From positions 1 to 13,692 of the forward strand of contig JADJES010000019.1 in assembly GCA_016708955.1 (NCBI GenBank): a stretch of DNA of 13,692 nt. The letters are read 5' to 3'. The notes under the pieces are model-generated. The model was not told where the DNA came from. It made no database searches and saw only the letters and a list, made by a program, of their open reading frames with translations. The DNA comes from Nitrosomonas sp. Its GTDB lineage: Bacteria; Pseudomonadota; Gammaproteobacteria; Burkholderiales; Nitrosomonadaceae. Positions 1-7,337 of this stretch are shown piece after piece (position 1 is the stretch's first letter; each line of letters starts with the position of its first letter). A program made the position numbers and the translations under genes.

Positions 1-135
1 TGCAATCTTACGCCAACCGTGGCGCGCTAGCATTCGGTATATGGCCGAAAGTGAAAGCGGGACACCTATCTTCTGGCGCAACTGATCAGCAAACGGCGGA
101 ACTACCAATACTCCATCGAAGCGATTAATTCTATT
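1..135 (-). pseudogene. IS630-family transposase fragment (partial)
   Basis: The minus strand reads as an open frame that runs off the left edge of the window and ends upstream at an in-frame TAG (136-138). Its translation contains LSLSAIYRMLARHGWRKIA, the helix-turn-helix segment near the N-terminal third of IS630-family transposases (from memory of the family, which typically continues with a Pro and then the catalytic DDE domain). No methionine start is visible and sequence upstream of the TAG gives no coherent frame, so this is a relic cut on its N-terminal side. The catalytic part would lie outside the window. The family call is fairly safe; whether the rest of the element is intact cannot be seen. 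Confidence 0.6.
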
Positions 136-323
136 CTATTCCGCGTTATTAACCTAAATTCCTCAATTGAAGACTCTTAAATCGCTCAAGAACCCTACTG
201 ATTAAGGTTCTTTGATAGATACATGGCATCACCAATCAGGTGAGATTTTAGTGAAATAATCAAAATCTGCTGAAAGTGTTGCCATGCCTCGCTCTCAGCC
301 TGTTTTCTGTAACTGAGGAGCAG

Positions 324-630
324 TTAACATAAGAGAAAGTGATGTTGCAGGAGGTATTTGACAGTGCCGACGTTGGTGGAGGTTCTGCCCCGGTTCCGGT
401 GTAAGAACGTGCGCGTGAGGTCGTCCGACGAATAAACATGAATCCAATGATTCTGCATATCAACCCGAAAAGACGTTTCATCCACGTTGATTGCTGGCGT
501 GTTGAGTATCCTCTCTGTGGCTTGATGTTCCCAGCTTGCCAACGCTTGGTGAAGTCGGAGGACAAACTTCAGCAAGCTGGCCTCAGCAATCACGTAAGCC
601 AATCAGTGAGGATAAAATAGACTTGCCCAG
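324..630 (-). pseudogene. IS66-family transposase remnant, frameshifted
   Basis: An 92-codon minus-strand frame with a TTG start at 602 encodes INVDETSFRVDMQNHWIHVY preceded by a helical stretch (FVLRLHQALASWE). The DET with the following W-I-H-V-Y is the block around the first catalytic aspartate of IS66-type DDE transposases. A TGA lies directly upstream of the TTG, and the preceding matching residues (L-T-D-W) are in another frame, so a frameshift separates the two parts near position 605. After FLHRNRGR the similarity to the family fades, and the frame stops at 324. The domains that should follow are missing. This is a non-functional internal fragment. The stretch from 640 to 850 shows no coding signal. 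Confidence 0.65.
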
Positions 631-850
631 AAAAACAGCAAAATCTCACAGAAAAAGGCTTAGCACTGGATCTAAGCTGGCTATCGTGGGGATTTGGCAG
701 TGTGGCACATAATTGAATTTTTCTCGCCCAAAAACCTGTCAAGTATTTTTAAGTTATTGGGGGAGAGTAGTTACAAATACAAAAATTATTTACATTTTTC
801 ATCGAAGTAGCTGCTAAGAGCCTTCTGTTTTATCAGTCCGTTCCTTCTAC

Positions 851-2014
851 TCAATGGTTTCTATACGACTGATTCGCAGAAGATTCTAATTGTTGGAAAT
901 GTTGCTTGGCGTACGTAAAAAGACTAAATCGATTTTTAATTCCTAATTTGCTAAAAATAGATGTTAAGTGATTGCGCAATGTATGTTCACTCATACACAA
1001 TTTAGCCGCAATCTGCTTATTTTGCTCACCGCCAGTTCCATCCGAGAATGCTCTAAGAATCATACATTCTTTACGAGTAAGCATTGTTATTTTCTCAGTA
1101 TTTGCATCAGGAGAAACTTTTTCCCGCATGCGTGTATTCTGAAGAAAAACACGTCCGGTTGTTATTCGATCTAGCCACAGCTCTCCATTATGGATTTTCT
1201 CAACAGCTCTGAGAATCGTTTGCATTGATTCTTTTCTGTGCACTACACCTCGTGCGCCACTGAGTATTGCGCGATCAATTACTTCTTTATCATGTGTCTC
1301 AGTAAATATCACTACTCGCGTATTCCCATTGTTGGAAAAGTCTGGGATATGACTCACGCAATCAATATCATCTAAGTAAATGTTTAGTATAATAATATTT
1401 GGTTGTTTCTCCATAACAAGCCGTTTGGCATCCGGAATATTTGTTGCAGTTCCAACAACTTCCATACGTAATTCGCTATCTATAAGCTTTTCCAACCCCC
1501 AAAGCACTATTTGTTGATCGTCAACCAATAAAACTCTGATAGGTTGTACAGAAAGCTGCTTGAGAAGATTCTGAGTTTTATCAATACCATAATATTGACA
1601 AAAACATGTCTCGAAATCAGTGTAATTTTTATCATTACTATATTTATTAATATTGCACCCCATGGCAGTAGCAATCGTCATGGTGCGTTGTACAACCAAA
1701 TCGCTGGCATAAGCAGTAAAATAGATACTAATATTTGTATTATCAGTTTGTAAACTTAACTGCTGTGCTAAATAAATGCCATCACAATCATCCAACGTCA
1801 TATCAGTCAAAATAAGATCGGGTTTGTCTTTTTTTACTCTTACTAAAGCTTCTTGACTTGAAGTACAGACACCTGTGACATCATATCCCCATTCTTCGAA
1901 TATATTCTTCAGAGTCTTACCAGAGACATATTTATCTACAACGATTAAAACTTTGGCATCGTCCATTTTTTTATGAGATATTCTCGCAAGCACTTGTTCT
2001 GTTCTATTGGCCAT
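851..2014 (-). CDS. Response regulator with two receiver domains and LuxR/NarL-type HTH output
   Basis: This 387-residue cytoplasmic DNA-binding regulator has two CheY-like receiver domains in tandem (about residues 20-140 and 159-283) and a NarL/FixJ-type helix-turn-helix (about 311-372; LTRKE, then NKQIAAKLCMSEHTLRNHL). Receiver 1 keeps the phospho-acceptor position D71, T100 and K124, but its acidic pair is degraded: V26-D27 replaces the usual D/E-D. Receiver 2 keeps D165-D166, T238 and K261, but has N211 where the phospho-acceptor Asp belongs. Neither receiver is therefore canonical. Receiver 1 may still accept phosphate inefficiently, and receiver 2 is probably a pseudo-receiver for dimerisation or locked-state control (inference). 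The ATG at 2014 has a purine-rich AAGGTAAGGG stretch about 10 nt upstream. M17 is an alternative start that would still include receiver 1. There is no histidine kinase in the window, so it is an orphan here. The frame is clean and AT-rich like the background. Confidence 0.88.
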   Translation of the reverse strand: MANRTEQVLARISHKKMDDAKVLIVVDKYVSGKTLKNIFEEWGYDVTGVCTSSQEALVRVKKDKPDLILTDMTLDDCDGIYLAQQLSLQTDNTNISIYFTAYASDLVVQRTMTIATAMGCNINKYSNDKNYTDFETCFCQYYGIDKTQNLLKQLSVQPIRVLLVDDQQIVLWGLEKLIDSELRMEVVGTATNIPDAKRLVMEKQPNIIILNIYLDDIDCVSHIPDFSNNGNTRVVIFTETHDKEVIDRAILSGARGVVHRKESMQTILRAVEKIHNGELWLDRITTGRVFLQNTRMREKVSPDANTEKITMLTRKECMILRAFSDGTGGEQNKQIAAKLCMSEHTLRNHLTSIFSKLGIKNRFSLFTYAKQHFQQLESSANQSYRNH

Positions 2015-2468
2015 TTATCTTTACCCTTACCTTTAACCAGTTCTACATCAATCAGACATTAACACCCTAATCTATATTCCTAAATAAGCGAAATGCTTAT
2101 TTCTAAAATTGTTAAAGGGAAATATTGCCAATATTTATATTCTATGGTTTTTTTTCTCTAAAGGGCAATTCCCGACAAAACTTACAGCCTTTTTAGAACA
2201 GTTATAAACTGTAAATTTGATTTCGGATTTAATTCACAAAACTTTAAATTTTTTTTGAATAATAAGTAGTGCCAGCCCGAAAACCTTTCACCCGAAAAAT
2301 AAACAACTGATTGCACGTAATTATGGTGATGAATGTTTCTGAAGAATTGAGCTAAGCCCCTGTTATTAGGTAGTTCTGGTGCACTTTCAAGCAAAATAAC
2401 CCCAAACTTCGATTGAAATCGGCGAGAATATCGTTGTCAGAAACAAACTTCGTTCGATTGGAGATCAG
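2015..2468. other. AT-rich intergenic region
   Basis: This stretch of about 450 bases has no gene I can support. It holds the upstream region of the response regulator (towards 2015) and the lead-in of the ISNCY-like relic (towards 2468). A 70-codon minus-strand frame at 2182-2394 starts with TTG, lacks a ribosome binding site and matches nothing I recognise, so I left it out. Two near-copies of an AAACTTCG...CGATTG phrase occur at about 2403-2416 and 2443-2460, possibly element-end remnants. Confidence 0.5.
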
Positions 2469-2874
2469 ATGCGCGTAATCCGAACTGCACAGATGGAATT
2501 AGGTGAAATTGACGTATCACAAATCAAATTCTATTTGAGATCACGCGATGACATACCGAAAATACTGTGGGGGATTACAGCGCCTGTACATGAACGAGGA
2601 ATTGCGCCAGAGTGTTTTTGCATTACTAGAAAGTGAAATTGCTCCCAAGGTAGATAAGCGCATTGGCCGTCCTGGCATGACTCTGTGGAGCATACTGATT
2701 TGTGGCGTATTACGCCTGGACCTAAATGTTGATTATGACCGTTTTCACGAATTAGTTAGCCAGCTGACGCCGGAGCTTTTGGACAAATTGAACCAAATCA
2801 TTGTTGAAGGAGGGCATGCCCTTGTAAAAAAGGGCGAAGGAGTCCTGCGTGGGCGGTGCGACTCCTGTACCTGA
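2469..2874 (+). pseudogene. ISNCY-type transposase remnant (frameshifted, internally deleted, truncated)
   Basis: An ATG at 2469 opens a frame reading MRVIRTAQMELGEIDVSQIK and continuing to RSRDDIPKIL. After a frameshift near 2573 the reading continues in the frame beginning at 2548 as LQRLYMNEELRQSVF, then KVDKRIGRPGMTLWSILICG and LNVDYDRFHELV. From memory this is the N-terminal region of a transposase group labelled ISNCY in annotations. The family normally has some 25-35 residues between HELV and LTPELLDK, and they are missing here, pointing to an internal deletion. The frame stops at 2872-2874 just after the GRCDS motif, where the DDE catalytic domain should begin. It is a dead fragment; no terminal repeats were identified. 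Confidence 0.65.
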
Positions 2875-3212
2875 TTGTGAACAATCAGCGGGTGGTATTG
2901 GGTAGAAATCGAGTTTTTTGTACTACGCCTCCCAAAAAATGCAATCGGAAGCTTTTTTGAATGCACATCCTCATTGCATTTTCAGGAATGATTGAAATTT
3001 AGGCAGCTCGCTGGAAAAAAATAGGGTTTTCGGGCTGACACTATTTAGCCTTTTGTTGATTTACATCAAGCCGAGACATGTAAGAAATGCCATATTGAGT
3101 ATGGTGGTAATTGGGTGATTAGATATGATAATTCAGTCCAGATATAAAAATTTGGGGTGCCAATGTAATTTAGTTTGCGAGCACTGAAGATTCAAGTTAT
3201 GGAAAATTTTTA
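2875..3212. other. Unassigned stretch between two transposase relics
   Basis: No gene is supported. One short plus-strand frame, about 3058-3144, reads like protein (CKKCHIEYGGNWVIRYDNS) and ends at a TAA. It could be the tail of another degraded mobile-element protein, but I cannot place it. The rest is AT-rich with frequent stops in all frames. The left terminal repeat of the following IS5-like relic would be expected here but was not recognised. Confidence 0.4.
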
Positions 3213-3852
3213 AGTGATCTGGAGATGGAACGCTATCTTCAGGAGAGTCTTGTATGTAAATGGTTTTGTGATAAAGAAGCGCCGGATCACAGTTATTTTA
3301 GTGCGTTTCGCAAGCGGCTAGGAACTGGGAAATTGATGGATTATTTCTAAAGTACGAAATAGTCTACAAGGCTTGGGTTAATTCGGGAAGTATTTACTTT
3401 CGTGGACACGAGTTAGTTGATCAGTAAATTAACTACCTGGGACGACCAGGATCGGGCGATCAAGCAAGGATTGATCAGTTCAACAACAAAACTGCCGGGA
3501 AAATTGCAGAGACTTCTGTGGAAGTGACTGATGCATAGGTTTCCGGCATGTTTGTCCCAATGGTGGCGCAGTCTATGCAGACAAAGGATATGGTTTGAAC
3601 CCTGTCAAAACACACTCAAGCGGAAAGACTGTCATGATGCAATCATCAAGAAGAACAATATGAAAGAAAAAAATCGCGATAAAGATTGTTGGTTATAGCA
3701 ATTCGCGCGCCTTATGAGCGTGTGCTCGCACACCGCAATAAAAAAGTTCGTTATCGCGGGTTGGTGAAAGTGCAGTTTCAGGTAGGTATTCATGTGCCGG
3801 TATTCAATCTCAAACGGCTAATGGCATTAGGGGTTGATCGAATTACATTGTG
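3213..3852 (+). pseudogene. IS5-family transposase remnant with many frameshifts
   Basis: The pieces are read in changing plus-strand frames. They are DLEMERYLQESLVCKWFC (from 3216), APDHSYFSAFRKRLGTGKLM, then fragments of the LVSKLTTWDDRD-like block (around 3415-3450), QFNNKTAGKIA-like sequence (around 3476-3505), VCPNGGAVYADKGYG (around 3549-3593; the D-K-G-Y block contains the second catalytic Asp), IKKNNM (around 3645), and RAPYERVLAHRNKKVRYRGL followed by KVQFQVGI and FNLKRLMALGVDR. The order matches a full IS5-family transposase from near its N-terminus to its C-terminus, so the whole gene was once here. Stops and frameshifts are spread throughout, and about 30-40 residues between the KIA block and VCPN appear lost. 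It is not functional. This is a different lineage from the IS5 element at 9002. Confidence 0.75.
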
Positions 3853-4043
3853 CCATCCATAAGGATAAATCTGCCGCTTACCTGTCAAATCAGGCAAATT
3901 GAACGGGGAAATGGCTTCTTTGAGGTAAAGCTTCCGCTAATCTCGTGATTTTCTTGGGTCGAATGCTTCAATTCTTCGTTCCTATCGGCCTTTTTTGAAT
4001 TTTCCGACAAACCTAATTATAGATTACTAGTTTTTTATAAAAA

Positions 4044-4049
4044 AAGGAG
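4044..4049 (+). promoter_or_regulatory. Ribosome binding site of the signal-peptide ORF
   Basis: AAGGAG lies 6 nt before the ATG at 4056, an ideal Shine-Dalgarno match and spacing. It is the main reason to believe that the short ORF is, or was, translated. Confidence 0.6.
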
Positions 4050-4055
4050 TCCATT

Positions 4056-4142
4056 ATGCTCTTGCACAAATTTACCTTTTTAGTTATTTGTTTGTCGTTG
4101 GCAAATTCTGCTAACGCCACACTTCCCGGGGAGGAACGATGA
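4056..4142 (+). CDS. 28-codon signal-peptide ORF overlapping the glgC start
   Basis: The ATG follows a perfect AAGGAG. The product starts with a short basic end (MLLHKF), has a hydrophobic core (TFLVICLSLANS) and ends ANA-TLPGEER, a textbook Sec signal peptide with an Ala-x-Ala cleavage site after residue 21. Only seven residues remain after the predicted cleavage site. The TGA stop (4140-4142) overlaps the glgC ATG (4139-4141) in an ATGA arrangement, which commonly couples translation of two genes. Composition switches from AT-rich to GC-rich close to this junction (about 4125). I infer that this is the 5' end of a former secreted-protein gene whose body was replaced when glgC arrived, and that it may now serve only as a translational leader. 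A genuine tiny secreted peptide cannot be excluded. Confidence 0.55.
   Translation: MLLHKFTFLVICLSLANSANATLPGEER
4128..4134 (+). promoter_or_regulatory. Ribosome binding site of glgC
   Basis: GGGGAGG ends 4 nt before the ATG at 4139. It lies inside the 3' end of the signal-peptide ORF, so ribosomes finishing that ORF could reinitiate here. It supports the chosen glgC start over the internal ATG codons further on. Confidence 0.6.
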
Positions 4143-5464
4143 TTGACACCACGGCCGAGATTGTTCGATTTCGCAATGGGAACCACGCGCGGCATCGACA
4201 TGATGAGCCGCAGATTGCGTCTGCGCTGGCTCGCACGTACGCCATGGTGCTCGCAGGAGGCCGTGGCTCACGGCTCATGCAGCTGACAGACTGGCGCGCG
4301 AAGCCAGCGGTCCCCTTCGGTGGAAAGCATCGCATCATCGACTTCGCACTGAGCAACTGCGTCAATTCCGGAATTCGCCGCATTGGCGTTGCGACGCAGT
4401 ACAAGGCGCACAGTCTGATTAAGCATCTGCAGCGTGGCTGGAGTTTCCTCGACGCAGATCTTGGCGAGTTTCTCGAGGTGTTGCCGGCGCAGCAGCGTGT
4501 GGATGGTGCCTGGTACATGGGTACCGCAAATGCCGTGCTGCAGAATATCGATATCATCCACGCGCATGCCCCCGAGCACATTATCGTGCTCGCTGGAGAT
4601 CATATCTACAAGATGGACTACGCGATGATGCTCGCGGAGCATCTGGAGCGGGATGCGGACTTGAGCATCGCGGCGTTGCGCGTGCCGATAGGGTCCGCAA
4701 GCGCCTTTGGGATCGTTACCGCTGCACACGACGCCCGGATCACCGGTTTCGTCGAAAAGCCGCCAGAGCCCGCACCCTGCGCCGACGATTCATCGGTTGC
4801 GTTCGCCAGCATGGGTGTCTACTGCTTCGATACGAAATTTCTGTTCGAGCTGCTCCGCAGTGACGCCAGATCCGAAGACTCGTTACACGACTTCGGGCAC
4901 GACGTGATTCCCGCCGCACTGGCGAGAAGTACGCGAGTGTTTGCGCACCGCTTCGAGACCAGCTGCATTCGCAGATCAGGTGCCGGCGTCTATTGGCGAG
5001 ATGTCGGCACAATAGATGCGTTCTGGGCTGCGAATCTGGATCTAACGCGGGTGCAGCCGGAGCTGGACGTGTACGACGAATCCTGGCCGATTCGCACGCT
5101 GCAGGAACAGCGTCCGCCTGCGAAGTTCATTCTGGGCAGCCCGGATGGCGCCAGCCAAACGGCCAATGCCTTGGTCTCGAGCGGCTGCATCATCAGCGGG
5201 GCTGCAGTCCGCAATTCGCTGCTGTTTACGGACGTCTGGGCCGAGCAAGGCACCATCATCGAAGATTCGGTTGTGCTGCCGCGTGTGCGCATCGGACACA
5301 ATGTGCGCTTGCGGCGCGCTGTAGTCGACAAGTACTGCAGCCTGCCGGACGGCTTCGAAGCAGGCCTGGATCCCGAGGCTGATCGGCTTCGGTTCGAGGT
5401 CTCGGAAGGTGGAATCGTGTTGATCACGCCGGAGATGCTGGGTCAACGCGTACACAAGCTGTGA
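4139..5464 (+). CDS. glgC: Glucose-1-phosphate adenylyltransferase (ADP-glucose pyrophosphorylase)
   Basis: GlgC makes ADP-glucose and pyrophosphate from ATP and glucose-1-phosphate, the committed step of bacterial glycogen synthesis in the cytoplasm. The 441-residue product is close to the family length (E. coli 431). The nucleotidyltransferase domain has the phosphate-binding loop VLAGGRGSRL (37-46), RAKPAVPFGGKHRIIDFALS (53-72), the substrate segment around WYMGTANA (125-132), the catalytic LAGDHIYKMDY (D154), the sugar-phosphate lysine in FVEKP (K207), and YWRDVGT (285-291). The C-terminal left-handed beta-helix (about 340-400) ends in EGGIVLITPEML. The sequence is uninterrupted and strongly GC-rich, unlike both neighbours. 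No other glycogen gene (glgA, glgB, glgP) is in the window, which is unusual for an operon gene. The 182 bases downstream (5465-5646) hold no gene and no clear terminator. Allosteric control by sugar phosphates is typical of the family but cannot be read directly here. Confidence 0.95.
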   Translation: MIDTTAEIVRFRNGNHARHRHDEPQIASALARTYAMVLAGGRGSRLMQLTDWRAKPAVPFGGKHRIIDFALSNCVNSGIRRIGVATQYKAHSLIKHLQRGWSFLDADLGEFLEVLPAQQRVDGAWYMGTANAVLQNIDIIHAHAPEHIIVLAGDHIYKMDYAMMLAEHLERDADLSIAALRVPIGSASAFGIVTAAHDARITGFVEKPPEPAPCADDSSVAFASMGVYCFDTKFLFELLRSDARSEDSLHDFGHDVIPAALARSTRVFAHRFETSCIRRSGAGVYWRDVGTIDAFWAANLDLTRVQPELDVYDESWPIRTLQEQRPPAKFILGSPDGASQTANALVSSGCIISGAAVRNSLLFTDVWAEQGTIIEDSVVLPRVRIGHNVRLRRAVVDKYCSLPDGFEAGLDPEADRLRFEVSEGGIVLITPEMLGQRVHKL

Positions 5465-5646
5465 CCGCACCGGTTTGTGCATCCGGCCTTTTGAATCCGG
5501 TATGTTTGATCAGAAAAGTAGAGATAGCGCGCGAAATGACCTGCGATACCGATGAGATCAGATGCGGATGGGCAGCGAATAGAAATAGATAGCGCAGTGA
5601 AATTGGCTGTGCGAGAACTCATTGCCGCACGGGTACAGTCAATTTA

Positions 5647-7041
5647 TTAGAAGTTAAATCGCGAGGAGAACTGAAAACGGCTCAGATCACCGTTTAAATT
5701 ATTCTGCAGTTCGCGCAATGCATAAAGATATTCTAGTCCGAATAAGATCTGTGGCCTCGGGTTCCAAAGCAAATTGATGTGTGCCGAGTACGCTTTTCTA
5801 GTCAGGGAATCGTTGACATATGCTGGCAAATCAGCATGAGAATGGCTAATAATAATGTTGGTTCGCCATTGGTCATTCCAGTGCCGCTGATAGGCAAGTA
5901 AACCGCTGTGAATAGTAATAAGTTCCATTTGGCCTGATGCTTTTATGGCAGCATCGGCATAGGCGCCAGTCGACACATAAGGCGAAAGTACATTGCCATA
6001 ATTGAACGTAAAACGGATGTTGTCAAGCGTGCCGATGTTAATTCTACCTGCTGCGCTAATGGCGCCGCCCCAGGACTTCTGATTCATGCCAGATGCTTCA
6101 GAAATGCGTATCTGTCGGCCCAGCGTAGCTAGCGAAACTGTACCCCAATCTTGATTGCTATTAAAACGTAAGACCATATCTGGATAACGATCGTCCCCAG
6201 GGGTAATTATAGTGGTATCCATATCCTTGATTACCTTGCTATGTGGCATCTCGAAAGCCAATTGCATTTCCACTAGGTTATCAACGATGGGCTGAGACCA
6301 GCGGATTTGCGGCTGACGCCTCTCGATACCTCCTACCGGAATGCCAAAATCAAGTCTCTCGGGTATGGCAGAGGAATTGGCAAAGGTAGTCCATGTTTGT
6401 CCGCCAAGAAATTTACCGAATGAACCGAAGGCATGCCGTAGTCGTGGGGTATAGGTATCCTGTGAACCGAACAGGTCCAATTCGATTAAAGTGCTGATGT
6501 CTCCCAATTTGCTTGGGGTGTGCGATTTAAACCAAAGCCGGCTTTGTTTGGCATGAAAGTTAATCTGATCATGCTCACCTTGTCGACTGGGGCCAACCGG
6601 AATGGAAGCAATATCGAGGTATTGGTCGCCAAATTTATTTGCTCCAACACTAACGCTATTGAATATCGCGTTCAGTTTGGCGAAGCCGCCGAAGGTAAGC
6701 GAAGTGTTAGTACCTGGAATTTTAGTCGCATCCTTAGCGTTACTCTCGGCTACAGGCCTAGCCTCCTCCTTGTTGCTCCGGTCAACTCGCATAGAGGTGG
6801 CAATTGCCTCCTCGCGTTTTGTATTCTGTTTCTGCAGTTTCTGTTCCAACGTGCCTATGCGAGCATTGGATTCGTTAAGCTGTTTCCTGAGATCGGACAT
6901 TTGGTCACGCAGCTCCTCGATCAATGTATGAAGATCCTCATTGGCAAAAGCTTGAGTTGTTAAGCAACCAAAAAGAAGCGGTAAGAAGCATACTGTTTTG
7001 ATAGCAATCCTCTTTACAATTTTCTGAACAGTGAATGGCAA
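5647..7041 (-). CDS. DcaP-like outer-membrane porin
   Basis: This is predicted to be a beta-barrel porin of the DcaP type, exported to the outer membrane. The 464-residue product starts with a signal peptide (hydrophobic core about 13-27, cleavage after AFA at residue 33). A coiled coil follows (about 36-72; LIEELRDQMSDLRKQL with leucine heptads), then a polar linker to about residue 112. The barrel begins at LTFGGFAKLNAIFN (115-128) and ends SRFNF, with the terminal phenylalanine expected for BAM-dependent insertion. A periplasmic N-terminal coiled coil that trimerises the barrel is known for DcaP porins. The only plausible in-frame start with a full signal peptide is TTG at 7041; a TAA lies two codons further upstream. 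No good Shine-Dalgarno site precedes it. The start overlaps the end of the cytochrome lipoprotein gene by 28 nt, suggesting translational coupling in an operon now interrupted by an ISL3 element. The substrate is unknown (small organic acids in studied relatives). Confidence 0.85.
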   Translation of the reverse strand: MPFTVQKIVKRIAIKTVCFLPLLFGCLTTQAFANEDLHTLIEELRDQMSDLRKQLNESNARIGTLEQKLQKQNTKREEAIATSMRVDRSNKEEARPVAESNAKDATKIPGTNTSLTFGGFAKLNAIFNSVSVGANKFGDQYLDIASIPVGPSRQGEHDQINFHAKQSRLWFKSHTPSKLGDISTLIELDLFGSQDTYTPRLRHAFGSFGKFLGGQTWTTFANSSAIPERLDFGIPVGGIERRQPQIRWSQPIVDNLVEMQLAFEMPHSKVIKDMDTTIITPGDDRYPDMVLRFNSNQDWGTVSLATLGRQIRISEASGMNQKSWGGAISAAGRINIGTLDNIRFTFNYGNVLSPYVSTGAYADAAIKASGQMELITIHSGLLAYQRHWNDQWRTNIIISHSHADLPAYVNDSLTRKAYSAHINLLWNPRPQILFGLEYLYALRELQNNLNGDLSRFQFSSRFNF

Positions 7042-7307
7042 GCGTTACAAGTATTCGTGATCTGCGTCATGGTTTCCGTAAGGGATTCGATTTGGTTATG
7101 TCTGGCCAAATTTTCAAGCTGCATAGCCTGTTCTTTTAGCTTGTTTGCCAAAGCTAAAAAAACAGCACTGTCGTGTTGCGCTAAATTGAGTGCTGGTTGA
7201 GCAGCTAGAATCAAATCAACGCTTTGCTGCAGTTTATTCGCAGCTTCAGCGATTCTAAGAGCCTTGCGACGGCGGTCTCGGCTAATTTCTATTTCTGTCT
7301 GTATTTG
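7014..7307 (-). pseudogene. c-type cytochrome lipoprotein, 3' part (gene split by ISL3 element)
   Basis: This is the C-terminal part of a small monoheme c-type cytochrome. The frame is open from the edge of the ISL3 element (7307) to a TAA at 7014. It encodes a helical protein (KALRIAEAANKLQQSVDLIL, later FLALANKLKEQAMQLENLA) ending TCNACHSLFRKL. The CxxCH close to the C-terminus is the layout of cytochrome c'/c556-type four-helix proteins. Joined to the 5' part at 8657-8838 after removing the element and one target-duplication copy, the gene is 468 nt, exactly 155 codons plus stop, with the heme motif at C145, C148 and H149. The stop lies inside the start of the porin gene, so the two were probably co-translated. 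A shorter TTG-started product (7214) is possible but would have no export signal, so it could not receive heme. Confidence 0.8.
7300..7307. repeat. Target-site duplication, left copy
   Basis: TGTATTTG directly abuts the left end of the ISL3 element and is repeated exactly at 8657-8664 beyond the right end. An 8-bp duplication is characteristic of ISL3-family insertion. Confidence 0.9.
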
Positions 7308-7331
7308 GGTTCATCCGGCAAGTGCGTACTT
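7308..7331 (+). repeat. ISL3 terminal inverted repeat, left
   Basis: The 24 bases starting GGTTCATCCGGCAAGTGC are the exact reverse complement of 8633-8656. Beyond 24 bases the two ends diverge. Confidence 0.93.
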
Positions 7332-7337
7332 TTGGGT

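Noticed and set aside
260..565. 101-codon minus-strand frame overlapping the IS66 relic
   Set aside because: Its translation lacks family features; the INVDETS block is in the neighbouring frame.
2182..2394. 70-codon minus-strand frame in the AT-rich intergenic region
   Set aside because: TTG start, no ribosome binding site, no recognisable domain and low-complexity composition; chance frame most likely.
2817..2870. Hairpins GCCCTT/AAGGGC and AGGAGTC/GACTCCT as possible terminators
   Set aside because: They fall inside transposase-derived codons and have no following T-run, so they are probably incidental.
4111..5482. Several long frames antisense to or out of phase with glgC
   Set aside because: High GC content makes stop codons rare in other frames; glgC fits its family from end to end, so these are shadows.
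6520..6963. 147-codon plus-strand frame opposite the porin
   Set aside because: Lies wholly antisense to a convincing porin with signal peptide and barrel; no own motifs or ribosome binding site.
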